Of a stretch of 64,000 nt of DNA, positions 13,501 to 28,500 are shown piece after piece. Under the pieces are notes generated by a model. The model was given only the letters and a program-made list of their open reading frames with translations. It had not been told where the DNA came from and made no database searches. The DNA is taken from assembly GCF_932276165.1 (NCBI RefSeq), contig NC_063986.1, positions 4,228,501 through 4,292,500 of the forward strand, given 5' to 3'. A program made the translations under genes and the position numbers. Numbering within the stretch: the first letter of the stretch is position 1; each line of letters starts with the position of its first letter. This DNA comes from Plutella xylostella (lineage: Eukaryota; Arthropoda; Insecta; Lepidoptera; Plutellidae).

Positions 13501-16500
13501 ACAACACATATGATTTATTTTGTACACAATTTGGTTTCACTCACTTCTATACTTAACACACAATATATTTTAAGAAGCACTTTGAAATAGTGTATACAGT
13601 TTACACTATTGTTATACATACACTTTGGGAGGTATATTCGATACTGCTGGCATTGAAAATACACATTTTATACTGTGGTTTTGGGGAATCATCATCATAT
13701 TCATTCATCATAGTATGAAGACAAAGTGTAGATGAAAAAATAGGACCTGAAAACACATGATCTCAAATCCACCAGCAGCTTTTGTTTGTTTTCTGTTCAG
13801 CTTTCAATGGTTCTGTCTTGTATTTGTGATAATTTATTATGTCTTTAGGTAATTTATAGTCCAGTATCAGGTGGTTTTATAGCCAATCAGAACAGAGTTT
13901 TTACGCCCAAGCAGCAGTGGCGCCCTCTGCAACTTTCTAACTTATGATTATTCTAAGACCAGACGATATTAACGCATTTACCCATTTAACAGAAGCAAGC
14001 GGGTCCCGCGAACAAGACTCTGACAATGACTCCAACTGGGAGGAGAAGGAAGCTTCCAGAACACACTCCGTCAAGTTCAAGGTCGACGACTCAGAGGCCA
14101 AAGAGGTGAGCTACTGTTGTGCCATATTCCCCAAACGATACTCTAGCATTAAGAACCCGGTAAAGACTGGAAAACTACGCTTGATACTGACCGCTAGCAA
14201 ACTGCGTTGTCAAATACGCGATAGGGCTAGAGAATTTGGTGTAGGTTTTACAAATAGATGCCGCAATGGTAGGGCTTGGCTGAGACGGAATGTTACTGAG
14301 AAATTGTCGAGGCAAAGAGCTTACATGGCCATGAGTTCGTTATTAGTCGCTTTAGAATAGTGTTTTATTGGTTAATTTCTGTTGCCATAGTGATACCTAT
14401 TTTGTTTCTAACTTTGTTGAACAAATTGCTCGACCTGTTTTTTTTTGTTTTCTGTGTATATTATGATTTTTCAGCACTGAAAAGTATTACTAGTTGTAAG
14501 GTAATATTGTATATTATTTTTAAATAAAACTTCCTTATGTGTATTTATGTTTTATTTTACTATTGCACGTATTTATGTCTATTAGAATTAGATTGTTTAA
14601 TTTGTTTGAGTAAAAGTGGCAAGAACGATACCAAATTAATACAATTCCAACAAAATACAAAGTTGGCTAATATTATTAGGTATATACTGTATATTAAACT
14701 AAAAATTCCGCACACCAGTAATTAGTTTCAAACAAAGCGACAGGCAAATGCGCTTACACCTTACACCGGCTCAACATCCGCACTTAAGGCGCATACCTCC
14801 TAGCCTTTTCCTACATTTAAGGTGCAATCGATCCTCGACGCCGAAGAGGACGAGGACAAATTCTGCCAGCTCGAGTCGCAGAAGCGGCTGTCCCTGGCTG
14901 AGCTGAAGCATCCCATGAGTGTGGTCCGCAAGCTGGTGTCGGCCCAGCGCCGGACCTCGCTGCAGAGGCTCAGCGGCTCTGTGACCAACCTAGCCGAGGT
15001 ACCCGGCGTCGAGTGCGTCCACAAGGTTGTTGTTTACGCTAGGCGTTGTTTGTTGGCTCGTAGGTAGTTGGTTGAGCTAGGGGTTTGAGGGGTGAACTAC
15101 GGTTCTACCGCCTAAAATGATTTAGATTAGAGTGCTAGTTATTGATACTGCATTATTCGATATGCCACATAAGACTGATCAATGTAAATAATGGAATTAT
15201 TCTTATTTACTCTAATTAAAAAAAACTTTTATTAAATAATTTACTATGGGTATTGTACCCTTTACTTATACATATTATTATTATTTATTATTTATTTATT
15301 AACAAACACATATTGGTACATATAATAACAGTATACAACACCACATAAGCCTTCAAAGGTTTGTGTGTGATGCGATTTTAATCTACCATACAAATGCTAC
15401 ATTAAATGCTACATTACCATATAAATGCTACATTTTCTCGGCGCTAGTTGGCCGTTGTTCGCCCCTTAAGCCGTGTGCGTTTAAACCTCCTTTCAACAGA
15501 TACGTTTTCATTTTGTTAGTCATCTTGCCTATTGATAGTTACTTTTCTCGTATACTTACGTAGCTTATCGCTGGCGGTAGCTAGATTGCTATATAATTTA
15601 CTTAGTACTCACCTGAATAAAATGTCAGTTGAAGATCAGTTCGGTTTTATATGTATTTATTGATTTAGGGTTTTTACTACTACCACTATGGATATGGTTA
15701 ATGATTTGGCACGGATCTAACGCGGGTGACTAATATGGATAATTGTACCAAAAACTTACATGAGAATGAGCCTCTACATATAAACAACTCAAAAATATGA
15801 TTGGGATAATTTAAAATACAAGCATAGTTTGAATTTATTTATTTATGTGTAATTTAGTAATATATCTTCCTAAATTATACTACATAGTTTAAATGAAGTA
15901 ATTATATTTATGTAAAATGATTCACTGCAGAATGAAAGTGCTGTCCTCTTTGAACCCCAATCAATAGTTTCTTTTTGGGAAAATTTAGATGATCCTACCT
16001 ATACCTAAGTACTGTTGGACCTCATATACATTATAAGCCAACTACCGCTAGACACAGCTAAACTTGAAAGCCTCCAAAGCGCCACCGCTATAGATACGTG
16101 CCGTTACCTGATCATATTTTTATAACACATACCTATGCATAATAATATACTCTACCTTCATGCTTTGGTTTTTGAGTCCGTTGTCAAATGAAACACGAAA
16201 TATTCTGAAAATAAGAAATTATAACGTAGCGTAATTACTTACTAATTACAAAAAAAATGCTGTGACATAATCATTTCCGCGTTTCTGCTAAGTAGATTTT
16301 AAGCTCTTCAAACTTCTTTATCAGTGGGTAAACAATTTAAGAGATGGTGCCTTAAATTGCGTCAATCTGGCAAAATAAAACTGTAGGCCATACTTAATTA
16401 TACTTACGGAGAGTTTTGTTACAAAACAAGCTTTGTGGATGCACTCCAAACATAAAGTATATTCATTAAATGCACAAACCGCCATGTTAGCTTTAGCTCG

Positions 16501-19500
16501 TTATAGTGATAATAAAATGTAATGTGTATTTAGCGATTAGTCCTTTTATTTACGCCGTTATTAGAGTAATGCAATTCTAGATAATTTCCACAGCATTATG
16601 AAACCTTTTCGAAACCTCCGATGAGACGTGCATTTCCTTCTTATTTTGAGAATGTATAACTTATGTAAGATTTCCGAAATTCTTATTGTATGTTAAGGAC
16701 TTTTTGCACCATAGATTTGTTAAAAATTACGTTTACGAGTTATGTTAAATTATGAGGATTACGATTAAGTATTAATTTCTAGACAATTTGTTATATAGGT
16801 ACTTACATAGATAGGTTTTCCTATTAGATTTTCCTTTCCAGCATGCGACAATACCTGGCGATTGAAAAAGTCAAATTAATAACATTAAAATACTAAATAT
16901 TACTTGGATTAGCCCAAGATACCCATGATGTCATGAAATCAATCCTTGTCTGGACCTTGACACTAACAATTATTAAGTAATTAATATCACCAATTATAAT
17001 GATTTGCCAAGATTTAAATAATTAATTAACAAATTTACACTAGCAACAACAAAGTTAATTTTTATAAACGATATTGCAAAATATCCCAAATTACACATCT
17101 GAAACTATTTTTTTTGTAATCACACCACAATTTTACGTTTTTCACTGCACATAGGTGATAAGATTCTACGATACGTGTGTCACAGGCAGAGATTCAGCAA
17201 GGTGTGATATCATGTTTGCATTCCTCTCCTGTCCTAGGCCTTCTGAATCACTCGACAAATACATGACAAAGATTACTAGGTTAAGTGCCTGTTAACATTT
17301 TTGAGGTCTGCCTTTTGAACTCGATTTTTGTGATGCTCTCTTAGTTGACGACAATTGTAAGTGGCCCTAGTGTGTTGTGTGCGTTTTTTTTACAGATTTT
17401 TTGTCATAGAATGTAAGCTGCATAGCTGATATGCCTATACTGTATTTTTATATCGACTTGTGCATTTTAGCTTTTAAGATTTTTTAATATATCGACTGTA
17501 CTAAACTAGACCTAGATGAATCGCATGTGCATGTAGTTTAAAGCGCATATTAAGACTAGTTACTTTTCTCGTGTTAATATCATATTTATACTTGTGATAA
17601 CGTAGCGAAACGCTGCTCGATCCTATGCTATCAATCCGACAAGATATCCGAGAGATTAAAATATAATTGCATCTGCGTGATCCATATTAACTGTTGATTT
17701 CCGTCCCGTCAAACCGCAATATTTTCTTATTAAAATTATATGAAACAGCCGGCGAACGGTGGGAAAACTAAATTATCAGATGCCGGATTAGAAATATTCC
17801 AGACACGACAAGATTAAATTGAAAAGGAAATTAACTTTCTGATCTATGAGGTGCATGTAATTGGTTGCACAGATTTGCGAAATTGAATGACCTATTCCAT
17901 CCGTTTATTGGTTTTATGCATTTTTTCTTCTCGAACTATTGCATATCTAGCATTAGATGACGTAATATTACCTAAAACACTAGTTTCCGCTCAGCAACCT
18001 TCTATCAAGCTAATATCATCTATCTTACCTTACATTCCAAATAGCATCGCTTCATCTCCCAACCTTTTACACCTCAGAATACTAACTCAACTTTTATCCG
18101 CAGACGCCATTCGTCCGTCAAAACACGCCGCACCCCAAGGACCTCAAAGCCAAGGCTCACAAGCTACAGCTGGGCCGGTCTCCAGAAGCGACGCAGGTGG
18201 AAGCCAGCCACGTGAATGGTCTACCCACGTCGCCACCAGAGGTCGTCACTGCTGTGCCGGAGAAGATTGAGGTTGTTGAGGTTAGTTGAGATGTTATAGA
18301 GATATACATTCAGGGTGTCCACTTTCTGGAAAGTCAGGGATAGTCAGGGAAAAGTCAGGGAAGCTCAAGGTGTTCAGGGAAAGTCAGTGAAATTTATGAG
18401 CAATCTGGAAAGTCAGGGAAAATGACTTGTAAAGCATTTTATTTAGCAAAATTGTAGTTCTTTCCTTTACTAGTTATAATTTTCCTTCTTCTATTTTAAA
18501 CGTAAAATACATAAGTAATAAAATAAAATCTCGTAAGCCAGATTCAAGACTCGGTTCATAGTTTGTCAAATAGTAAAATGATGTCCCCTTCATTCAATTT
18601 CTTTCAAAAGAGTGTGCTTCACTCAGCTTGCCACAACTTTTGTTTTAAGACTTTTAGAAATTCGGGATGAAAAATAAGTGCTCGTATAACGTGTTGGTGC
18701 AGACGCACTGTTTTGGCGCTCATTTCATCGATCAATTCTTATACTTTGCTCCTGCAGCGGGAGCGCATGCAGAAGCGCTGCCTCCACTTGTCACCTAATC
18801 AAAATTTTTAAGGCGTCGCGCCCATACGAAAATATTTAATTTCGGTCAAATTCAAATTCAAATGGTTTAATCGACGTAAAATTTTACAATTATTTGTCGA
18901 TAGTCATCTACCACCATTTCACAAAGGCCCCGTCATTGAGAAGGAAAGAAATGGCGAAAGAAACTCCTCGAGCATCTTTTCAACTTGTTCCTTATAATCT
19001 ATTACAATTTTTACTTATATCTAGTACCTACAATTTTACTTAAGTACCTATATCCATTTCATTTTTTCAATAGCCTTAGCTGAGGTGGACAAGACCACGC
19101 GTTTTTGTCGTTTAAATAATCATTTATACTATAGTAAGCTTTACTACATAATGTAGCTTTAACATAATTCTTAAATTTTTGCTCAGTAAGGTTTATTGCT
19201 TCATTTGATAATTTATTATAAAAACGTATACAGTTCCCCATGAATGATGTGTTTGTTTTCGAAAGTCTGAGTGTGGGGAAAAGCAACCTATTTTTGTTTC
19301 TGGTCTCAATACCGTGAGTGGCTCCTACTTTACTAAATGAATTTAAGTTTTTACTAATATACATAATATTTTCATAGATATATTGGCATGGAACAGTTAG
19401 TATACCTATTTCCTTAAACGTATCTCTTAATGAAATTCTAGACCCTAATACATATATGGCTCGAATTGCTCGTTTTTGCAGAACAAAGATTTGATTAATG

Positions 19501-22500
19501 TCAGCCGCTCGTCCCCACAATAGAATTCCGTAAGACATAACACTATGAAAATAACTAAAATACACAAGCCTGGCTGTATCTACATCTGTTAACTGTCTAA
19601 TGGTTCTAACCGCATAAGCTGCAGAACTCAATCTACCGGCTATCCTCTCAATATGGGGTCCCCATTGCAACTTTGAGTCGGTTGTTTCGGTTTTGTTTTA
19701 ACTAAATAAAATACGGTATTTTAAAAGCTACACACGCTTTATTTGAGTAAAATCGGTTTTGGAGGCCCTTAGATTACTGTACGATATACTACCTGCCACT
19801 AGTACAAGTTTTATTCACAAAATTAAAGAGTTAATTTTATCTAACTGCTTCCAACATTACATTTTTTTAAAAAATAAATCCGGAGCCGTACTTTTAAAGC
19901 GTCCTGTACTAATCCTACCATCAATAAAAGTGCTGTAAATTGTTCTAACTAACGTCTTTTGAAATAATAACCAATGGATCCCGCTTGGGTTTCCAAAATT
20001 TGGATGACTTTTATCAGTTTTATCAAAAGTTAAATTTCATTTTGAAAATTAAAAAAACATAATATGTTTTGATTGATTGTACAACAAAGATTAAATACGT
20101 TTATTTTGCCATAATGTGTAATTCTTTTTTGTATTTGCGAAATTCATTAATTTATTATATTAATGAATAATAATAATAATTATTAATATTATTAATTAAT
20201 ATATTATATTAATGAATAATAACATAAACACATTATGGCAAAATAAATGTATTTAAACTTTGTTGTACAAAAAAATCAAGTAGGTACTTATGTACTTATT
20301 TAAACTTAACCTCTCCTATGCTGAATCAACGACATTCTAAAGGTTAATCATTATTTTTTATATTATAATTTATCATTGCTTTCTATCCAAAATGTTGCAA
20401 TAGTGGTGTACATAGCCGAAATGGGGTCTATTCTATTCTATTCTTTTTTCTACGAGTTTTTGAAATTTGCGAATATTTACAATAAAATATTTACACCAAA
20501 GGAAATAATACAAAAAAAACAACTAATAAACTTAAAAAAAAAACAGTTTAAAGGCGGCCTTATTGCTTAAAGCAATCTCTACCAGACAACCATTGGATGG
20601 AAGATTTGTATTTATTTTGTTTCTCAATATTAAAACTTCACCTGGCCATCAAAGTTTGTGGAAAAGCATTTTTTTTTCAGGAATTTTATGTCGCTTAAAA
20701 TTACCTGCCCGAGTCATTCTCTTTGGCCTTAATATACACTTATTACAGCCCCTTGTATAAATAGTTATGCAGTCATTGATTTTTTAATAAGTATGAGGCA
20801 AATGAACGAAAAACTTACAAACCAAGCTTTTGTTTATTTTGATCTATGGTCAGGGAAATTTTCTGAAATGGTCAGGGAAAGTCAGGGAAAACTCAGGGAT
20901 TTTTTTTGAGAATTTTGAGTGGACACCCTGACATTGCTTTTATGCATAAATACATAAGTGAGTTTACTCACGGCTGTAATCCCCGAAGGGGTAATCAGAG
21001 GTGGCCAAGTAAATGCATTCTAAGGGGCTATATTCTAGTTCTCTAGTGGAGACCACGAACAGGCAAACGCAGCGTGGGACGCCCTCCTGCCCGCTGGACT
21101 GACGACCTTAGGCGGGTAGCCGGTAGTGGTTGGATGAGGAAGGCCGAGGAACGAGTGTTGTGGCGCTCCTTGGGAGAGACCTATGTCCAGCAGTGGATGA
21201 TTATTGGCTGATGATGATCATGATGATATTCTAGCAAATGATATGTCCATCACAATTCCTAGTAATTTACCAACATAGCTAACATTCCCACCTTCCCCCC
21301 AGCCTAAAGCCAACAACATCGCACCACCTCAACCCGAGCCGACAGCCGCCGAAGACAGCGACCGCGCGCCGAGCGCCACCGAACGAGAGTCCGACTACGA
21401 ACACGAAGACATGGACGACTCCGCTGATGAAAGAGAGATGGAGGAGGTAAGAGATATAGTGGCCTCTCTTTCTTTCAACTTACCTCATGTGTGATGACCA
21501 GCCTCACAAGTAGCTATACTACTACTACTTGTTAGTTTGACAATCTACAAAACTGTATAGCTACTTATGTAGCTAACCGTACGTCATAGATGCGTAATGT
21601 CTAAAGTAGGGTCAAGGAACATACTTACTACTTTTCTTATGAGAGAAGGGTAAATTTTTGAGGCAACATATGACTGAACATTTCAAATACGTAAGCATAT
21701 TTTTGGAATATAACATTTGCAATGTTTACCAATTTCACGCAGGTAAAATGGAGTTAAAGGGTTGCAAGCAATAACTTTACTTTTGTAATTTAAAGTGTAA
21801 AAAGGGTGCTTTCGCTATTAAAATTATAACTAGCTTTGAATAACAACAGTAGATATTTTATTTAACGTATTATATTGGGATCATTTAATTAACAATGCCT
21901 ATAAGTAACTACATTTATGAATATGATAATATAACACCACTATAGTTTAAAGGGCACTTATGGGAGGTGTTTACATTGAATAGGATCCGCCTTAGTTTAG
22001 TTTTGGGTGGATGGATGTCATATCTGTCAACATAAATAAGAGTAAATGTAAGATAACTCTTATAGGGCAAGATGTGTTGGTTTCACTATACATAACGCCA
22101 ACAATTGGGTCACATTTGACAAACTCGTCCTAGACGTCAAATGTGGCCTTTGCAATGGCCAAGTTTGTATTTATAAGCACAATACTAAGAATACTCCAGA
22201 AGAGGCTTTGAATGAATAAGACTCAAATATGTACCTACATACATTTCAATATAACTGAACTTCTCTAAGGGCCTCCTATGCGTTCAGCGGATACGCTTAT
22301 CCCGTTGCAGAGATCTTTTTTCGTCGCCTGCGCCGCAGACAACATCAGCAGAAAATAGACATTCTGTACTTGCTTAACCCTTCGGAGGCCCAATCAAAGC
22401 TCAACTTAACCCTCCACCTCAGTCCTCTCTGGAGCTATTCTAACCCACTACTAACCAGGGCGAGGGACGGCGCGTGGCGTGGCGCGCCGGCGTCGAAGAG

Positions 22501-25500
22501 CCTCAGGTCGGGCCGCGCCTGCATCGCCGCGACACCCCGCACCATCTGAAGAACAAGAGGATCAACCAGCTCGACGCGAGCCGCGCCCGGGATATCATAG
22601 CTCAGGTGTGCGGTTACTAGGTGGTGAAGAGGGTGGCTTCGAATTTGCCGCGCGGAAGCAGCCGCGATACGGTTACAGTCCAACTATAAGTCAGGAAAAC
22701 GGGAAGTGGATCCTTCCTAATTGTTGAAGACCGTATTTAATCGATAATATTTATTGAAGCACAAATCCGTAAAAAAATCAATCGGTATTTTCCTTTTAAA
22801 ATGTAAATAACTGACAATGATAAATTGTTTGCAAAATGGGACTCTTTATTTTCATGACTTTATAGTTGGACTCTACTACCTATACTGTACATAATGCGCG
22901 ATTCTTAGTTCATAGTTCTATTCTCAAACCTAGCGAAGGCAGCGCAACGACGCGGCAAATTTGAAGACCCCCTAACAATCAGTTTGCTTTATGTGCTTGA
23001 CGCTCGATTAGTCATTTAACTAATTACTTTAATATCACATTTTATTTTATATATCTCAAAAACTAGAGGATCAAACAGCTGGAAGCGAGTCGCGAGAGGG
23101 ATGAGATTGCTCAGGTGCTTTGTTGTTGCAGTTAGTTTGCTGTGTGTGGTAGATTGTGATGATAATGATGTCCATCTGCACGAAAGCCTTAGCCTTCATA
23201 TTGTGTCACCTTAGAAACTATATTATAGAAAAGATCATCCAACTTGCTTTTACGTTGATTGTTTGCCATATAATTATACCTAGTTTTAGTAATTGTGTGT
23301 TAGCTTAGTGTACCTAATTACCTAGTTTTACATCAGCAGTTCATGCACATTTTATTAAAATCCTCGTGGAAAATGACTATCAACATAATAAACCAACATT
23401 TATATTCTAAAAGCCATATTTTCCCTCTTTAAGAGCCATAATGTCGATTACATGGACATTGGTGCATTCGATGGACTGTAACTACATAAAACATCATGTG
23501 GTCGTAACTAATCATTATTTGTGGGTTATATATAACTTACGTATTCATAGTAGGTGTACATCTTCATTTATCTTAATCGAAATCAACTTTACAAATAGTA
23601 AAAAAGTACTGAAACATAATTTATAATTACACAGTTTACACCCGTGTGTAAACCTGCAGCAATAAATGGTAAGTTGACTGGCTAAAAATATCCAAGGGAA
23701 AGTATCTTCATGGTTATATACATATTTATATAGAATCGAGGTATTTAATATCCATGTTTTCCAAGTACCTATCTTCTCAGAAATTATCATATTTTATATT
23801 ACACACTTTACATTCCATAGATAAACGATGATAGCTTTTATATCTTGATCGACACCTTGTCAGACGCAAGAGATGTTAAAAGTGAGTGTGAGAGAAAATT
23901 GCCATAAAGTAACGAGCTATTACATGTAGATGTTAAGATAATAAATAAGTAATATTTGGGCATAGTAATATTAAACAACGGATAATTTGATGGTTCTCAA
24001 TACATAGAGAATACTTTATTATGGATTTAGTTTAATTTTACCAGATCTTGTTCATCTTTTCTTCTCGATAAGTTTGTTTTATTCTATCAAGTCTTAATAT
24101 GTTGTTTGAAATTATTGTATCTTATGATTTCATTAATTGCTGGCCTGTTTATTATGAATAATGATTATTTTATTTGCTTGCTTTACATAAACGGTGCATG
24201 TTGAAACATTTAACGGATGGTAGTCTTTGTTTTGCATGAGTTCCTTACTAACCTAATTACTGCTGTAGGTACGCGATAAGGGGAATGTTTTGATTTAAAC
24301 GAATCTTGTGGTTATATTTATGTAACTACGGTTCGTTCATTGGTTATATGAAATGCTGCGGCTTTTCAGTTACAGCTAATTGATTTATAGCTGTGAGTAA
24401 ATTTTATAGCTGTTACGAGGCACAATTGTGCATGGTGATCGTATTTATGAGTGTTGCACAATACTGTCTGGAAGATAAATAAAATATTTCCTGTAACAAT
24501 ATTATGAAAGAGTGCAGATGAGTGACGGCATCGGTATTTTCCATAGGTACTCGTAGAATACTGAACTTTTATAACTCAATTTCTCGCAACCTCTAATGAG
24601 TCGCGTTGATACGGATACAAAACAATGGGGCATTATTCTGATTTAATATAATTGAATGAAAATCAATATTGAAACTCCCATGTAACACAAACGTTACATT
24701 CGTGTATTTGACCTCAAACGAAAAGTTCGTCAACAACACCTTAAAACCTCTTCGTAAAGTAGAATAATGGTGATAATAAATTAAAAAGCGCTGCTCATGA
24801 CCGTCAAGATGTAATCTGCACGTAATTGAAAGGGTAAAAGCGGCGTGTGTATCGAGTGTTGTGTTGTTTCTCGGAGAATCACAGACAATGGCGGCGTGAG
24901 ATCTGTCTCACATCGCGCAGAGGCTACGGTCATGTTGGAATTATATTTATTTACTATCAAATGATATTTAGTTAAAGGTGTTAAATAATAATTGAAAATC
25001 CCGCCTGGGACTAACTAAGGAGCTTACTTTTCTACAACTATATTTCGCCGTTGTAACTTAGACCAAATATAGGGAAATCATATTTTGTATACAACTTAAA
25101 ATTGTCATTGTGCTCAGTAAAAAGTAAACTACTTTAAAGGTTTCGAGAAGGTTACAGTATGCAAGTCATGTTCTGCAGCTTCCAATTTACCGCTCCGCCT
25201 TCGAAAACGACGGCCACTTACCCTTGTTACAAACATTGAAAGTAAATATTTTCCTCATCAACAAAACGGTTTCCCATCAATACAACTAGCTCAGCTATTT
25301 CAATTCACGGTCGCAGCATAACTCATAAAATTTCGGTGCAAATGAAATAGTCGTTTAAGTATTTGTGTGAGGTAATAAAGAGGTTTGAAAATCGCTTGAC
25401 GGTCCGCTCTGCTGCCGTGGCCGCGGCGTGCCTCTGTAATTGTTGTTACGCTCTTGTGCCCCGGCCCTCGCACCTTACTGCTGCCCCGACGTACTAGTGT

Positions 25501-28500
25501 TCGCGGCTCCGTGGCCAGGAATGTCGCCTCTCATAGTGAAATGAGGTGCTTGAGAGCGGCCGGGGGATGGCTGGCGCGGGTGAGATAACGACACATTCCC
25601 CGCGAGATTTCAATTAAGATTCGGAAACATTTCGTGTGCCGCGCTTTGCATTGTGCATTTAATAACGTCCGTGTATTTGTAATGTAATTTGCCCCGTCGT
25701 TGTCGATGTCGTGATAAATTTGTCCGTTTATTGGCTGCATGGCGCTGATTCTAGTTAAGATTCGCTCGTAGCGGTGTTTTGAACGGCGGTTCTGTTGCAG
25801 GCGATAAAGAAACGCGACCAGCCCGAGCGGGAGGAGGCCAAGACTGATGATGATGAGGAGCTGGCGGAAGACACGCACGATGGTGAGTACCTTGGCTTTA
25901 TACATTTTCAGACCATTTTCCCGTATACTTTCTAAATGTCAGATGTGTTTGTAGTGCACGGGACATATGCAAATAAGAATCTACTTTGTATACTCGTGTA
26001 CTAATGATCCTAGACGGCACCTAACGGACATAGACAAGAATCCTTCTAACATCGTGTAACATGATACTTCCCGCGACGTGCGCCGTACTCAGACAGTTTT
26101 TATACCCTCGCCGGTAACACTAGATACAATCTCCCCCCGTTTCCTACATTCCCGTTCTCTTTTACGTGCAAAGCTGTCTATTACTATAAACAAGACACGC
26201 TCGCTAGTTTAACACTCAGTGCAAACCGAGTCATGCTCACGCCGTTTGAATCAATTAACAGGCAACGAGCACCCCTAGTCGTAGCCCGCTCTCAGTTGCA
26301 CCACTATATAACTCGCTCGTGACTGCAGCGATCACGAGCGTGCATCGCATCCCTCCACACTGTGCCATCTCTATGGCAACGAGAGAACCACGGCACTGTG
26401 AGAACGCAAAGCAGCTTTCTTTTCGGCCCCTATAGGTATACGTGTGTTTTGGAACGCAACACAAATAAGGAAGGCATTACGATCACGGCGATTATAATCT
26501 TGGCTTCGGTGTTTTGGTTTCGCCTCACGGTTATGGATTGTCTGTCTAGACGGATGACGTAGCTTTTTGTTCGGATAATCTCGCCCAATACGGCTCTGTC
26601 TAGAATGGATGCCAATATCTCTATTGATTGCGGTGCACTTGGCAAACATTAGTTGGCTAGGGAGAGGGTTGCCCACAGCTAGTAGCGCGATCAATATTGG
26701 CGAATAGTGTTGCCCAAATTCAGTCTTGGTCTTGCAGTCTTGGTCTTGTTCTTGCGTTTTTGCAAGACCAAGACCAAGAACAAGACCGCGTATTTTTAGC
26801 AAGACCAAGACCAAGACTGACCGTGCAAGACTTGAGCAAGAACAAGACATAGCCTGCAAGACTCTTGCGTCTCGCAGAGCGCTATTTCACTGAGTAGTTA
26901 GGTGTAACAGTTCGGTGTATAGGTAAGTACGCTTAGGAATTCTATGAGATGCAAAAAACTGTATCAAAGAAAATGAAAAACTGGACCTATGCGCATTACG
27001 ACTAATACCATAAACATAGCGAATAAAAAAATATCTATTAAAATCAAAAAGTAAACTTTAATAAATAGTAATAGACTAATAGGTAATTGCAAGACTTGCA
27101 AGACTCTTGCTGCAAGACCAAGACCAAGACCAAGACCAAGACCAAGACTGGGAGCGCAAGACCAAGACCAAGACCAAGACCAGGTGTTGTGGCGCAAGAC
27201 CAAGACCAAGACCAAGACCAGGTGTATTGGCGCAAGACCAAGACCAAGACTGGCTAAGTCTCGTCTTGTTCTTGCATTTGGGCAACACTATTGGCGAAAG
27301 ATAACCTACAAATCCCGACTTCCTGCCGTGAGTAATCGGTTGCTCACTCGTTAAAAAAACACAATCGCGAGTTTATCAGCTTATCAGCGCGTGGCGCTGC
27401 TCGCCGAATGCGAAGCCCCGCAGTCCCCGAGCCTCCACCGCGACACACACATCCCTGGTTTGTGAAACGTAATAACAGGTGGCTATTAGTGTTCAAGGCG
27501 CGTGACATATGGTCGCCATAGCAGAAACCTCTTGGAGTGTAACCGGGCTACCGAGTTGGTTCTCTCAGTGTGTACGACGAATGCCCTAAATTACAGTGCA
27601 ATGTCCGAAGAATATTCCTATGTTTAAAGTGCGCTTGTGTTTTGAATCGTATTTGCATAGTGCTGGAATTAGATTGCTTTGTTTTCGTTGTCACCGCGTC
27701 GCGTCTAATTTGATTACTTTAATTGCCAAGACCATGTACTTATATTTAGTATTTTATATATCAATATACAACAAAACATATTTATGATCGTAATGAAAAT
27801 GTAAGTGATGAATTTCCATAAACGACGATAATTTTCATACCTGTATGATGAAACATTACAGTAGTTGTGCTATGTTGACGTATGAAGGTCAAGCGCATGT
27901 ATTGTTTCATAATGTACATAATGTAACTACGGCCGTCGTGTGCTCGTTTACAGCTGAAAGCAAGATTTGAATAATCTGAAATACGCGGCTAAAGTCCACG
28001 GAATTTCCACCCAATAGTTAAAACTGCTGTTTCAATGTCCTACTGTGTGAAATAGATACTTCGTTACCTTGGTTAACGTATCCTATCTTATCAAGTATCA
28101 TGTTGAGTTATCATAGGGAATCGATCGTCACGTCATATGACAAACTCGAATCCACACAGGACGAAGTATGTACCTACCTAGGGTATCATCCACTTTATAC
28201 TTTATTTCCAATCTTAATGGCACTATAAAAAGGTCTAGAGTGAATACCACCCATAAAATCTTATAGCTACTCTCCATCCATATTATAAAGTAATTCAGAT
28301 TATTTAACCGTAAAGTGCTCATGACCATACTATACCGATTCACAAGCATCTCATTTGCATAAGAGAGAAAGCGTTCGACAAATTTCGAGATTCTACATAA
28401 TTGGAGCAAAAATTTGGAGCCCTGCAACGCAGCAGTGGCGATCCTTTGGACGAAGATAAGATTGGTAACAAACATACCATATAAAACTCCGTTGTGTCGA

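Larger units (their letters stand above)
18311..20930. mobile_element. 2.62-kb DNA transposon with CAGGG termini and nested insertions
   Basis: The left end CAGGGTGTCCACT (18311-18323) is matched by AGTGGACACCCTG at 20918-20930. ACATT flanks both sides (18306-18310, 20931-20935), giving a 5-bp target duplication. Just inside both ends are several GTCAGGGAAA units in the same orientation. No transposase frame is evident, so it is probably non-autonomous. CAGGG ends fit the hAT terminal consensus, but hAT normally duplicates 8 bp, so the superfamily is open. A LINE (18847-19684) and a palindromic MITE (20069-20279) are inserted in it. Confidence 0.75.

Noticed and set aside
26371..27304. Several long overlapping open frames rich in Trp-Ser or Leu-Gly
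   Set aside because: They are translations of the CAAGACC hexamer array of the hAT-type MITE in different frames, without codon bias or splice sites.
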